Shown here: piece after piece, positions 35,841 through 43,714 of the stretch
How the letters are laid out: the number at the start of each line of letters is the position of its first letter
Position numbering within the stretch: the stretch's first letter is position 1
DNA from: Bog-950 sp046329515
GTDB lineage: Bacteria > Bacteroidota > Bacteroidia > Chitinophagales > LD1
NCBI GenBank assembly: GCA_046329515.1
Contig: JAXLUM010000002.1
Span: forward strand, 1 to 64,000
DNA length: 64,000 bases
Direction of reading: 5' to 3'
Notes under the pieces: model-generated
The model's database searches: none
Seen by the model: the letters and a program-made list of their open reading frames with translations, nothing else
Told to the model about the DNA's origin: nothing
Translations under genes and position numbers: made by a program

Positions 35841-35889
35841 TCCTCCCTTTAGGCAGCCGGTCTGCCTGCCGAGGCAGGCATTTAGGAGG
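35841..35889 (+). repeat. Element E, copy 2, with inserted hairpin
   Basis: TCCTCCCTTTAGG and ATTTAGGAGG match copy 1 at 27441. Between them is a separate hairpin TGCCTGCC/GGCAGGCA preceded by CAGCCGGTC. Confidence 0.75.
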
Positions 35890-35892
35890 CCT

Positions 35893-35986
35893 TGTCATGT
35901 CGAGCAAAGCGAGACATCTTAATTTTAGTTTAGAGCTAATAGACCGTTAAGCTCCCTCCCTCGCCTTTCGGCGGGTCGGGATGACA
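35893..35986 (-). repeat. Element D composite palindrome, full copy, reverse
   Basis: The right half (TGTCATGTCGAGCAAAGCGA) comes first, the left half (TCGCCTTTCGGCGGGTCGGG, then ATGACA) second. It is the long-insert version of the left half. Confidence 0.75.
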
Positions 35987-36016
35987 TCAAACCTTTAGAA
36001 CCCGATGTTTGTATTT

Positions 36017-36050
36017 ACCCCTCTCCTTTAGGAGAGGGGCAGGGGTGAGG
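36017..36050 (+). repeat. Element B, copy 6
   Basis: CCCCTCTCC/GGAGAGGGG hairpin with TTTA loop, then CAGGGGTGAGG. It ends 7 bp before the stop of the CocE-type gene on the other strand. Confidence 0.85.
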
Positions 36051-36057
36051 TGTAGTA

Positions 36058-37962
36058 TTACTCCTTCACCAACTGCCGGCTGCTCACCTTACGGTTATTG
36101 CTGTAAAACTCAATCAGGTAAGCCCCCTTAGCCAAATGACTAACATCAAAAGTGCCGCTGCCATTTAGCGTATGGCTACCACAAGCTTGCCCCATGGCAT
36201 TATAAATGGTAAAGCTGTAATTGCCTTTATCGGCAGCATTTATTCTAATACTGTTGGCCGCCGGGTTAGGGTAAACATCAATCAATTGCTGCTGGCTGTG
36301 TATTTCAGTAAGCGCATTGTAGTTAACCAACGGCAAAGTAATGTATGATGAATTTGTAACATTAGTATAAACCGTATTGGTGGCCGTTACAGGGTTTACA
36401 AGGCTATCCATACTATTACCGGGGTACATAACCCCACCAGTGTTGGCATTGCGATTAAAGCGCGGGTAATTGCTGCCTGTAATATCTAAACGTATTTTAT
36501 GGCCCGCTAAAAAAGTAATACAGGTGTTGGGCAAGTCAATATCTATGGCATATACCTGCCCCGGTGTTATAAGCGAGGTATCAGCCGCAGTAGTTCCGTT
36601 GCGGAAACGCATACGCATAACGCCATCAGCCAATAGCATAGAGCGGCCATCGGGATAAACATCCGTTAAGCGCACATTAAAGTCCGTGTCAAATTTATTG
36701 CTGGCTACATTTAAATGCACTGTTGCTTTGCCGCGCATTTCAACATCCTGTGTAAGCGCAGGCGTGGTAAAAATTAAAACATCGTTACGGCTTTCAACCT
36801 CCGGCACTTGGTCGTACGGACCTTGTTCTAAATCTGCACGCAGTGTTGGCCCGCCAATGGTTGGCGATGGGTCGTTAGGGTTGTAGTCCACATTCAAACT
36901 ATCGGAACCTGCGGTAGGGGTGTTATTATCCAGTGAGTCATCCTTATGCAAATAGAAATTGACATTAGCTGAACCTGCAGGTGGCCATGCAGGGCAATTG
37001 TGCCAGGCGTCTTCACCCATTTGAAAATACTGCACAGCAGGTGAAGCATCCCAACCGTTATTTATGTTGCGCAAATAATAATCAAAGTGCAATAGCGCCA
37101 ATGAATCATTCCAATGTGAAGCAGCGGGGTAACTTAACTGACCCTGCGGTTGTGTGCCAACCTGTGCTATACCGTGACCGCCATGGACCCATGGACCCAT
37201 TAGTAAACGGTGCTTGCTGCGTACGTTCATCGGGCTCTGTGTTTGTATGGCGCCAAAAAAAGGCAGCATAAATTCTACGGTATGGTCGTACCAACCGCCA
37301 ATCATCAGGCAGGGTACAAAAATGCTATCAGGGTAATCGTTCAGGCTTTCAATATAATTCCAGGTTAAATCTTTTACGGGATGCTGCATTAAAACCGGCC
37401 CAATTCCAAACCCAAGGCCGTTTAACTGCTGCACATATTCCGTGCGCAAATCGCCATTGGGATAATATTCATCATAATCATAATACGGTGCTGCTACTAA
37501 AGGGCAAATGCAGGTTAAGTGGGGCGGATTTTCTTTTGCTGTTTGAAATTGCACGCGCCCCAGAGCTGAAGGTCCCCATGTACCTATTTTACCATTGCAC
37601 CAGCTTTGTTGGTATATCCACTCCACAGCGCTGGCCCCATCCTTACCTAAGGAAGGGGCACCTACATAAGCCGCCGAAGCCGAGCCGTAAAACCCGCGCC
37701 AATCGGCCACTACAAAAATGTAATTACTGCTGTTAATGTTAAGGCCAACACCCAGTGGCAGATTTAATCTGTATAACAAACGGTTATAAGGCGTTTGCAC
37801 CAGTATAACAGGGCCGCTGCTCATGCCCGAGGGTATATAAATATCAGCTGCCAGTTTTCGGCCATCGCTCATTGGTATACTATCCACCTGCGGATTAAGC
37901 TGTGCAAATAAAGTAGTGCTGAAACAAAAGGCAAGTAACAGGGTAAAGAGTTTACGGTACAT
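36058..37962 (-). CDS. Secreted CocE/NonD-type alpha/beta hydrolase with T9SS type A sorting domain
   Basis: This 634-residue protein has a signal peptide ending LFAQ (residue 21). The hydrolase domain includes MSDGRKLAADIYIP, VVADWRGFYGS (oxyanion side) and the nucleophile Ser132 in TWGPSALGR. The acid lies in MIGGWYDH and the histidine in GPWVHGGH. The X-Pro dipeptidyl-peptidase C-terminal jelly roll follows (about 360-550; FDTDFNVRLTDVYPDG, HKIRLDITGSNYPRFNRN). The last about 75 residues are a type A sorting domain (DVYPNPAANSIRI). The family hydrolyses esters or amides such as acyl-prolyl peptides, cocaine and glutaryl-antibiotics. The substrate here is unknown. It is extracellular by T9SS. 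Confidence 0.9.
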   Translation of the reverse strand: MYRKLFTLLLAFCFSTTLFAQLNPQVDSIPMSDGRKLAADIYIPSGMSSGPVILVQTPYNRLLYRLNLPLGVGLNINSSNYIFVVADWRGFYGSASAAYVGAPSLGKDGASAVEWIYQQSWCNGKIGTWGPSALGRVQFQTAKENPPHLTCICPLVAAPYYDYDEYYPNGDLRTEYVQQLNGLGFGIGPVLMQHPVKDLTWNYIESLNDYPDSIFVPCLMIGGWYDHTVEFMLPFFGAIQTQSPMNVRSKHRLLMGPWVHGGHGIAQVGTQPQGQLSYPAASHWNDSLALLHFDYYLRNINNGWDASPAVQYFQMGEDAWHNCPAWPPAGSANVNFYLHKDDSLDNNTPTAGSDSLNVDYNPNDPSPTIGGPTLRADLEQGPYDQVPEVESRNDVLIFTTPALTQDVEMRGKATVHLNVASNKFDTDFNVRLTDVYPDGRSMLLADGVMRMRFRNGTTAADTSLITPGQVYAIDIDLPNTCITFLAGHKIRLDITGSNYPRFNRNANTGGVMYPGNSMDSLVNPVTATNTVYTNVTNSSYITLPLVNYNALTEIHSQQQLIDVYPNPAANSIRINAADKGNYSFTIYNAMGQACGSHTLNGSGTFDVSHLAKGAYLIEFYSNNRKVSSRQLVKE

Positions 37963-38039
37963 AGCTATGCTTGTAGGGTATAGATTGTTTTAATCATCTA
38001 AAGTTTAAAGGTAAGGCAAAAAAATAAGCTGCTTCCCCT

Positions 38040-38387
38040 TTACTTATCCTCTAAATGGAAGCGATGGAAGGCGCGGTGCACCACAGGGGTAAGTATAAAA
38101 CCAATCATAGAAATAAAGAGTATACCGCTGAATATGGCATACACCGAGGAAAAGATTTTTCCTGCAGCAGTGGGGATTTCTATAACCGGTCCCATGCCCG
38201 ATAATATCATGGCTGCATTATGAAACGCATCTATCCATTGTGCGGCAGCTAAAAAATGATAGCCAAGAACACCAATAGTCAGGAATAAGGATAAGGACAC
38301 CAGGGCCACTATCAAATTGTTCAGCACACGGGCCCTGAACTTTGATGCAGGTGCTAAAGGTTGCTTTTTGTGTTCGTACATATGCAT
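38040..38387 (-). CDS. Small pore-loop-like membrane protein (two-helix channel fold, degenerate filter)
   Basis: This 115-residue protein has two transmembrane helices, about 26-48 and 80-104, joined by a segment with a short helix and loop (WIDAFHNAAMILSGMGPV). The order helix, pore helix, loop, helix is that of two-helix potassium channels. However, the loop reads LSGMGPV instead of TVGYGD. Clusters of basic residues and histidines lie at both ends. It may be a non-conducting relative or conduct something else. The start overlaps the stop of the 1343-residue gene as TAATG, so translation is coupled. A second ATG two codons later is also possible. Confidence 0.65.
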   Translation of the reverse strand: MHMYEHKKQPLAPASKFRARVLNNLIVALVSLSLFLTIGVLGYHFLAAAQWIDAFHNAAMILSGMGPVIEIPTAAGKIFSSVYAIFSGILFISMIGFILTPVVHRAFHRFHLEDK

Positions 38388-41300
38388 TATTTCAAAATGG
38401 TAAGGCGGCCTGTAGTTGCGTTTGACGATTGCGTTATCTCATAAATGTAATTGCCGCTTTCTACCGTAGGTAAAGTTAAGGATGTAGAACCTTTAAGCGT
38501 TGTACTTAATAATACCTGCCCCAGCATATCATACAGCACAAAGGTGTAAGCATCATTATTGGCAGATAAAATACGCAACGCCTGTTTTTGACTCAGGGGG
38601 TTAGGAAATACACGGAAAGGATTTTCGGCAGTAAGTTTTTGGGCAGAGGAATAAATGTAATTGTGTGCAATGGCAAACTGCCCCATGTTGTTAAGGTTGG
38701 TATTGTTAACAAAGGCAACAGAACCGTTTAAGCCGGTAACCAAATAGTCGGCTGATTCTTTTAAATCCCAGGTAGGGCCTTCTCCGTTTTCCGTGCGCTG
38801 ATACAACGCAAAATTGCCGGTGGTGCCGGCATACTGGTTGCCTATAAATATATTACTGAAAACTAAACTATCAAAAAGCATAGGGCCGTTACTTACGCCA
38901 TAGTCGTTCATAATATAATAACTGTTATCAGGCGAAAGCGCGGTATCAGGTTTTACATCCGGCGGCACGTTAAGGCGCGTAAATACTACTTCACCAAGCG
39001 GCGAGGTAGATGCGCTGGCAAAATCGGTTGTAATACCAACCGTGGCATGGCTTTGAGGCTGACCCGTAGCTATGAAGGTGCGAAGCGATACACCGCCACC
39101 AACAGGCGCAGTTGAAACAATGCGTTCGGCACTATCAGTATATACTGCGTGCGAATTGCCCACGCGGTCCAGTATAGTGCCGCTATCCTCATTAAACTGG
39201 TAATAGGCTTTTAAGGCAGGGTCAGTAAGCGGCGAACGTGTTAAGTGGCGCAGTTCGCGTATCTCATTTTGCGATAAAGCGCGGTCATAAAAAGCCACCT
39301 CATCAATAACACCATGGAAGGTGCGGTCCTGCCAACCGCGGTCGCGGCCAATGCGGAAACCCGCTTCATTCATATCAACCGCATTATGGGTTGCTATGCG
39401 GGTAACGCCAACACCATTGCTGTATATAGTGGCGGAATCCGGCGTAATTACCATAGCCACAAAATTCCATTCGCCATCATTTACAAAAGGGCCGTTGCTC
39501 CAGGTCCATGTGCCGCTTTGCCCGTTCCAGTGGTAACCCAGGCGGTTGTTCTGCTTAAAATCTAAACCCGAAGCATTACCTGCAGGTGTAAAGGCTATAC
39601 CCGCATATTCATTTTGTATGCCGTTTGGTTTTATCCAGGCAGTAACGGTAAAATGGTTGGTGGTGCCTAAAGCGCTTATCGGTAAAGTTTCAGCGTAGCT
39701 GTCATCATTAAATAAATGAAGCGCCATGCCGGGCACTGTATCAGGCTTACATTGCGAAGGATGAACGGTAATGATATCTGTTAGTGTTTTGCTGCTGCTG
39801 GCCGTACCATCATTAATAGTTAAGCTAACAGAATAGGTGCCGCTGTTGCCAAAAATAACTTTGGGGTTGCGCACCGTGGTGCTGCTTACATAAAGCGGCG
39901 AAGGAGTGAAACTCCATTGCCAGGTAGCGTTGGCCTGGTTAAGTATGCTGTAATCTTCAAAGTAAAAAGTATCTCTATCGCAGAAGGATTCCAGCTTATC
40001 TACCGTAGGTTGTGCAATAGGTGCAGAAGCCTGTGCAAAGGGCGCTTCCCAAATGCCGTAGCCATAGGTAGCTAAACGCAGTTTGCTCTTTTTATAAAAA
40101 GGGTGCATAATGTTAGAAGCCGCAAAAGCAGGCAGACCGCTGTTATAAATCTGCCAATCGCTCATGGTATTATCACGGTAGAACACGCCTTTATCGGTAG
40201 CCATATACACTAAACCGTCCGTACCTTGTTGCACTACAAGGTTACGGGCCTTATGTGTAGCTAATACGGTAGTGGTTTTATTATTCCAACTGGTGCCACC
40301 ATTTACGCTTTGCCAAACCTTGTTGCCATCGTTATTAGCTCGCCCTGCTGAAATCCATAAAATATTTTCGTCCTGTGCATCAACAGCAAGGCCGGTTATA
40401 ACGCGGTTGCTTGGGCCGGTAGGTACCGCAAGCGATGTCCAGTTTGCTCCACCATCAGCAGTGCGCCAAACCGTACTGGTAGTATTGGTTAACTGCTGCA
40501 CCGCATACATCACCAGCGGGTTGCTGCGCGAAATTTCTATAGCATATACTTCATCTGCAGGGTCGGTGCCAAATTCCTTTAACAGACTAAAACTTGCACC
40601 GCCGTTTTTTGAGAAGTAAATTTTATCCTCCTTGCTTACATAAATATAGTTGTAGCAGTACGGGTGAAATTCCACCTCACCGCTGCGGGTATCGTAATAA
40701 CTTTCGTTGGGGTATTCTTCTAAGTTACCTGCACATTGGGCATCCTCATTAAAATCATCGGGCAGTTTAATGGTACATATATCAGAGAAGTAGCATAAGT
40801 TACTACCCGGGTTTACATAACCGGTTGGTGCTTCTGCACCACCTAAGCGCAAATGGTCGCCATCGGGGTAAGTGTCCTGCTTATAACCGCTGTTGCCATT
40901 ATGGTAACGGCCACCAACTACAATATCTTCGTTCCACCCTTGCCCAAAGCCCCAGTATTCTGAAGCTATAATTCCGTTCTTGCGCGATTGATGCGATTGA
41001 AAGAAGTCGTTGGAGTAAGCCACACCGCCATCATTGCTTAACCACACTTCGTTGCCAATGGCTTTCATGTCCTGCTGGTCGGGGTGTACCCAATCCAGAC
41101 TGCCGCCATAGCCACCCAATTTTTCGTAAGTAGCACCTGCATCCGTGCTCTTCCACAAGCTTAAAAAGCCAACCAAAAATTCATCCGCATTGGTGTGCGA
41201 TGCGGCTATGGATAAGTTGTAATAGCCCTGGTCAAAGCCGGTGGTGTCCTGGTAAGTTGCAAGGTTAGGGTGGTTGGAAGTATAAGGCCCGCCATCCTGT

Positions 41301-42418
41301 CCGTAAGCGTTTGCCCAATGGTTACCGCCATCATTACTACAGTAAATGCCAATAAAGTCCTTATCGTTCGCTTTAGAGTTGCCAATTAGCACACAATAAA
41401 TACGGTTAGGGTCAGCAGGGGTAACCGTCATGCGTGCGCCAATATCATTTCGGTTGGCATCGGTGCTGTTATACCAGCCGGTATCCTGTAAAGTGAAGGT
41501 AGAACCGAAATCAGTGCTGCGGTAAAACTCGCAACGCTTAGCGGTAGGGTTGGTGCGCAGAAGATATACTACGCTGTCTACACCCGGTTTCAATTCCAAA
41601 TCCCAACAAGTATAGTTTAAGGTTTTTACCCATGTTTGGCCGGCATCGTCAGTGTAATACAAACCTGCATCGCAGGCGGCTAATACTATGTCCGTATTAC
41701 TTGGGTTAATAGAAATATCATTTACGCCCAAGCTGCTTGCCGAATACACCGTAGCCCAGGTTTGTCCGCCATCAGTGGTTTTATAAATGTGCTGGCCATC
41801 GCCCGCATAAACAATGTTTGAATTAGTGGGGTGAATTTTAATAGCATCTACTGTTTGAAAAGTATAACCCAGGGAAACCGGAACCCAGTTCAAGCCTTTA
41901 TCGGTTGTTTTATAAATGCCACCGGCCTCGCTGCCGCAATACAATATGCTGGCATTGGCCTTAAACACATCCAGGCAATACACATTCGCCTGCCACGATA
42001 CGTAAGGGTCTGCCGCGCTGCTGCCTTTGGTGTCGTAAGGGCCTATGGAGGTCCATACATTACTGCCGCGCGAAGCATCAGTATGAGCCGCCACATAATT
42101 TTGCCAGGCAGCTGCTTCAGCCATGCTTTCACTTACATCCGGTATTTTAATGCTGCCGTCTGCTTGCACAAAAGGCTCCACCTGTTTGCGCCAAAACTGG
42201 TAATTAACGGTGTGCACCGTAACTTCATCCTCGTGCTTTTCATGGTACTCGCGAAAGGCTTCATCCACCACATAAACATTGGGGTTAGGGGCATACATCA
42301 TTTTTGCCCATGCCGGTGTTGAGGCATCAATAAGCGGTTGCGATTTAAAAAAGCGATTGTGTTGTGCTTTGGTAAAGACAGACAGGAGCACCAGAATAGC
42401 CAGGGCGAAATTCTTCAT
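38387..42418 (-). CDS. Large secreted sortilin/BNR propeller protein with PKD, LamG and T9SS type A sorting domains
   Basis: The protein has 1343 residues. The signal peptide is 1-18. Residues about 110-780 contain many BNR/sortilin repeats (GIYKTTDKGLNW, HIYKTTDGGQTW, LYYTDDAGQTW, SNDGGNHW, VWQSVNGGTSW), a large beta-propeller. A PKD-like domain (about 800-880; WQWSFTPSP) and a LamG/concanavalin-like domain (about 895-1060; HFTVTAWIKPNGIQNEYAG, WNFVAMVITPDSATIYSNG) follow. The last about 75 residues are a type A sorting domain (FRVFPNPLSQKQALRIL). The fold suggests carbohydrate or glycan binding on the cell surface. Activity is not evident. The gene is translationally coupled to the channel-like gene after it. 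Confidence 0.9.
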   Translation of the reverse strand: MKNFALAILVLLSVFTKAQHNRFFKSQPLIDASTPAWAKMMYAPNPNVYVVDEAFREYHEKHEDEVTVHTVNYQFWRKQVEPFVQADGSIKIPDVSESMAEAAAWQNYVAAHTDASRGSNVWTSIGPYDTKGSSAADPYVSWQANVYCLDVFKANASILYCGSEAGGIYKTTDKGLNWVPVSLGYTFQTVDAIKIHPTNSNIVYAGDGQHIYKTTDGGQTWATVYSASSLGVNDISINPSNTDIVLAACDAGLYYTDDAGQTWVKTLNYTCWDLELKPGVDSVVYLLRTNPTAKRCEFYRSTDFGSTFTLQDTGWYNSTDANRNDIGARMTVTPADPNRIYCVLIGNSKANDKDFIGIYCSNDGGNHWANAYGQDGGPYTSNHPNLATYQDTTGFDQGYYNLSIAASHTNADEFLVGFLSLWKSTDAGATYEKLGGYGGSLDWVHPDQQDMKAIGNEVWLSNDGGVAYSNDFFQSHQSRKNGIIASEYWGFGQGWNEDIVVGGRYHNGNSGYKQDTYPDGDHLRLGGAEAPTGYVNPGSNLCYFSDICTIKLPDDFNEDAQCAGNLEEYPNESYYDTRSGEVEFHPYCYNYIYVSKEDKIYFSKNGGASFSLLKEFGTDPADEVYAIEISRSNPLVMYAVQQLTNTTSTVWRTADGGANWTSLAVPTGPSNRVITGLAVDAQDENILWISAGRANNDGNKVWQSVNGGTSWNNKTTTVLATHKARNLVVQQGTDGLVYMATDKGVFYRDNTMSDWQIYNSGLPAFAASNIMHPFYKKSKLRLATYGYGIWEAPFAQASAPIAQPTVDKLESFCDRDTFYFEDYSILNQANATWQWSFTPSPLYVSSTTVRNPKVIFGNSGTYSVSLTINDGTASSSKTLTDIITVHPSQCKPDTVPGMALHLFNDDSYAETLPISALGTTNHFTVTAWIKPNGIQNEYAGIAFTPAGNASGLDFKQNNRLGYHWNGQSGTWTWSNGPFVNDGEWNFVAMVITPDSATIYSNGVGVTRIATHNAVDMNEAGFRIGRDRGWQDRTFHGVIDEVAFYDRALSQNEIRELRHLTRSPLTDPALKAYYQFNEDSGTILDRVGNSHAVYTDSAERIVSTAPVGGGVSLRTFIATGQPQSHATVGITTDFASASTSPLGEVVFTRLNVPPDVKPDTALSPDNSYYIMNDYGVSNGPMLFDSLVFSNIFIGNQYAGTTGNFALYQRTENGEGPTWDLKESADYLVTGLNGSVAFVNNTNLNNMGQFAIAHNYIYSSAQKLTAENPFRVFPNPLSQKQALRILSANNDAYTFVLYDMLGQVLLSTTLKGSTSLTLPTVESGNYIYEITQSSNATTGRLTILK

Positions 42419-42492
42419 TCGTCACATTTAGTGCAGACGAAGATAATATAGTGCTTCATTTAAGCTGTTAAGCTTTGTGGGGGCTTGTTTTC

Positions 42493-42831
42493 TTAACTTT
42501 TTAGCTGCTGCTCGCGTTCGGTTACCTGCAGGTTTCCGTAATAAACATCCCAAACCATAATTTCGGTTTTGCCTATCTCGTTCATTGGCGTACCGTTGCT
42601 TAGTTCAATAGCTTCTTCAATGCTATTTGCTTTAATAAGGGTAAGCCCGCCACTGTGGCTTTCAAACCCACCACCACCGCAGGCCACCAGTTTACCTTTG
42701 GCGTTAAGGTCCTTTAACCAGGCCATTAAGCGCGGTATGCGTTCTTCAAATTCCTGCGGGTTAAACGTAGCGTCCGTTTCGTTGGCTTTCCAAATGCAGG
42801 CATATATAACAGGGAATGGTTGGTTGCTCAT
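42493..42831 (-). CDS. YCII-related (YciI-like) domain protein
   Basis: This 112-residue cytoplasmic protein fits the ferredoxin-like YCII fold: helix MAWLKDLNAKGKLVACGGG, then SGGLTLIKANSIEEAIELSNGTPMNEIGKTEIMVWDVYYG. The family contains small enzymes or binding proteins, often encoded near extracytoplasmic sigma factors, but no sigma gene is near. Function is unknown. A TACCTTCG box lies only 4 nt before the ATG. Confidence 0.75.
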   Translation of the reverse strand: MSNQPFPVIYACIWKANETDATFNPQEFEERIPRLMAWLKDLNAKGKLVACGGGGFESHSGGLTLIKANSIEEAIELSNGTPMNEIGKTEIMVWDVYYGNLQVTEREQQLKS

Positions 42832-42899
42832 AAGGCGAAGGTAGCAAAGAGATAAGATTAGTCAGTAAGTGCTATTGCATTGGCTGTTTGCATTTAAAC

Positions 42900-42961
42900 T
42901 GTCCTCCTGGCAGGAGGACGAGGAGATAATGAAACGTAGTGTAATTATCGACGGAGGAGGT
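42900..42961 (+). repeat. Element C, copy 9 (inner hairpin type i)
   Basis: Nearly identical to copy 1 at 9561-9622, 33 kb away, including GATAAT/ATTATC and the following TCTGCATT. The only difference in the element is GG for GA in the first loop. Confidence 0.85.
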
Positions 42962-43021
42962 CTGCATTGCACCCCTCTGCTAAAGGAAAAGGGTAATACA
43001 AGCACCGCGTTAAATTTTAGG

Positions 43022-43114
43022 TGTCATCCCGACCCGCCGAAGGCGAGGGAGGGATCTTAACGCGTTGTTATTACCAAACTAAAATTAAGATGTCTCGCTT
43101 TGCTCGACATGGCA
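43022..43114 (+). repeat. Element D composite palindrome, full copy
   Basis: The left half has the long insert (CCCGCCGAAGGCGAGGG is hairpin-like). The right half is TTAAGATGTCTCGC, then GCTCGACATGGCA. It is the mirror of the copy at 35893-35986. Confidence 0.75.
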
Positions 43115-43122
43115 TTAGTAAC

Positions 43123-43151
43123 TCATCGGATGACTTTAAGTCATCCGATGA
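43123..43151. repeat. Element A palindrome, copy 6
   Basis: Same 29-bp form as copy 3, 9 bp after the end of element D. Confidence 0.9.
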
Positions 43152-43191
43152 ATGGTTATATGCGCGATAATATATAGTTGAGCTTAAGTCC

Positions 43192-43226
43192 ACCCCTCTC
43201 CTTTAGGAGAGGGGCCGGGGGTGAGG
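43192..43226 (+). repeat. Element B, copy 7
   Basis: CCCCTCTCC/GGAGAGGGG with TTTA loop, then CCGGGGGTGAGG, preceded by CCA instead of CCTC. Confidence 0.85.
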
Positions 43227-43334
43227 TCTTCCTTTAACGGCCGTAGGAGCAATACGTATAGCAGCGCACATGGTGCCACCAAAACGCGTAACAACAGTGG
43301 GGTTTTCTTCTAAGCTGGCTACCAAAGCGATACA

Positions 43335-43550
43335 TTACGCATTCTTTTTGGCGCCTACGAAATACATTACCCCTCCTGCCACTACTAATGCAGCACCCAC
43401 AAAAGGCGACCAACTAACCCAATGCGGTTTCTCGCGGTTAATTTCAATTTTACCAATGTCCACCACCTTCTCTTTCGTAAAATATTTAACACCCGTAAAT
43501 ATCATTAGTAGTACACCTACAACTATCAATACTATTGCTGCTATTCTCAT
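43335..43550 (-). CDS. Small two-helix membrane protein, function unknown
   Basis: This 71-residue protein has helices at about 3-22 (IAAIVLIVVGVLLMIFTGV) and 50-66 (FVGAALVVAGGVMYFVG) with a charged linker (TKEKVVDIGKIEINREKPHW). It ends AKKNA. The inward glycine pattern and short linker are those of small DUF-type membrane proteins common in this phylum. There is no partner in an operon. Function is unknown. Confidence 0.6.
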   Translation of the reverse strand: MRIAAIVLIVVGVLLMIFTGVKYFTKEKVVDIGKIEINREKPHWVSWSPFVGAALVVAGGVMYFVGAKKNA

Positions 43551-43714
43551 AACTAACTGTTTTAGTTAACAGCTAACAGAAGAAACCGTACCCTTCCTTT
43601 TTTCTATCCTTTATATCAAAACAGCCGTAATAAGCGCTAAAAATTGTGGCAGAAGTTGCCCAAACGCGGTAGCTATCGGTAGTTTTCGTTTTCTTAGCCC
43701 AAAATTTCGCCGCC

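Larger units (their letters stand above)
35570..36057. repeat. Intergenic repeat region, right copy of the cassette
   Basis: No gene. Elements in order are A (35607), D right half (35650), a GTCAGTCTG/AGACTGA hairpin with an inserted CGATAGCTAT (35706-35746), C (35769), E with insert (35841), full D in reverse (35893) and B (36017). Confidence 0.8.
42832..43334. repeat. Intergenic repeat region
   Basis: No gene. Elements in order are C (42900), a decayed B (42970-42995), full D (43022), A (43123) and B (43192). The last about 100 bp before the small membrane gene show nothing recognisable. Confidence 0.8.

Noticed and set aside
41831..42322. 163-codon plus-strand frame inside the sortilin-like gene
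   Set aside because: Antisense to the N-terminal domain of the 1343-residue protein; no independent support.
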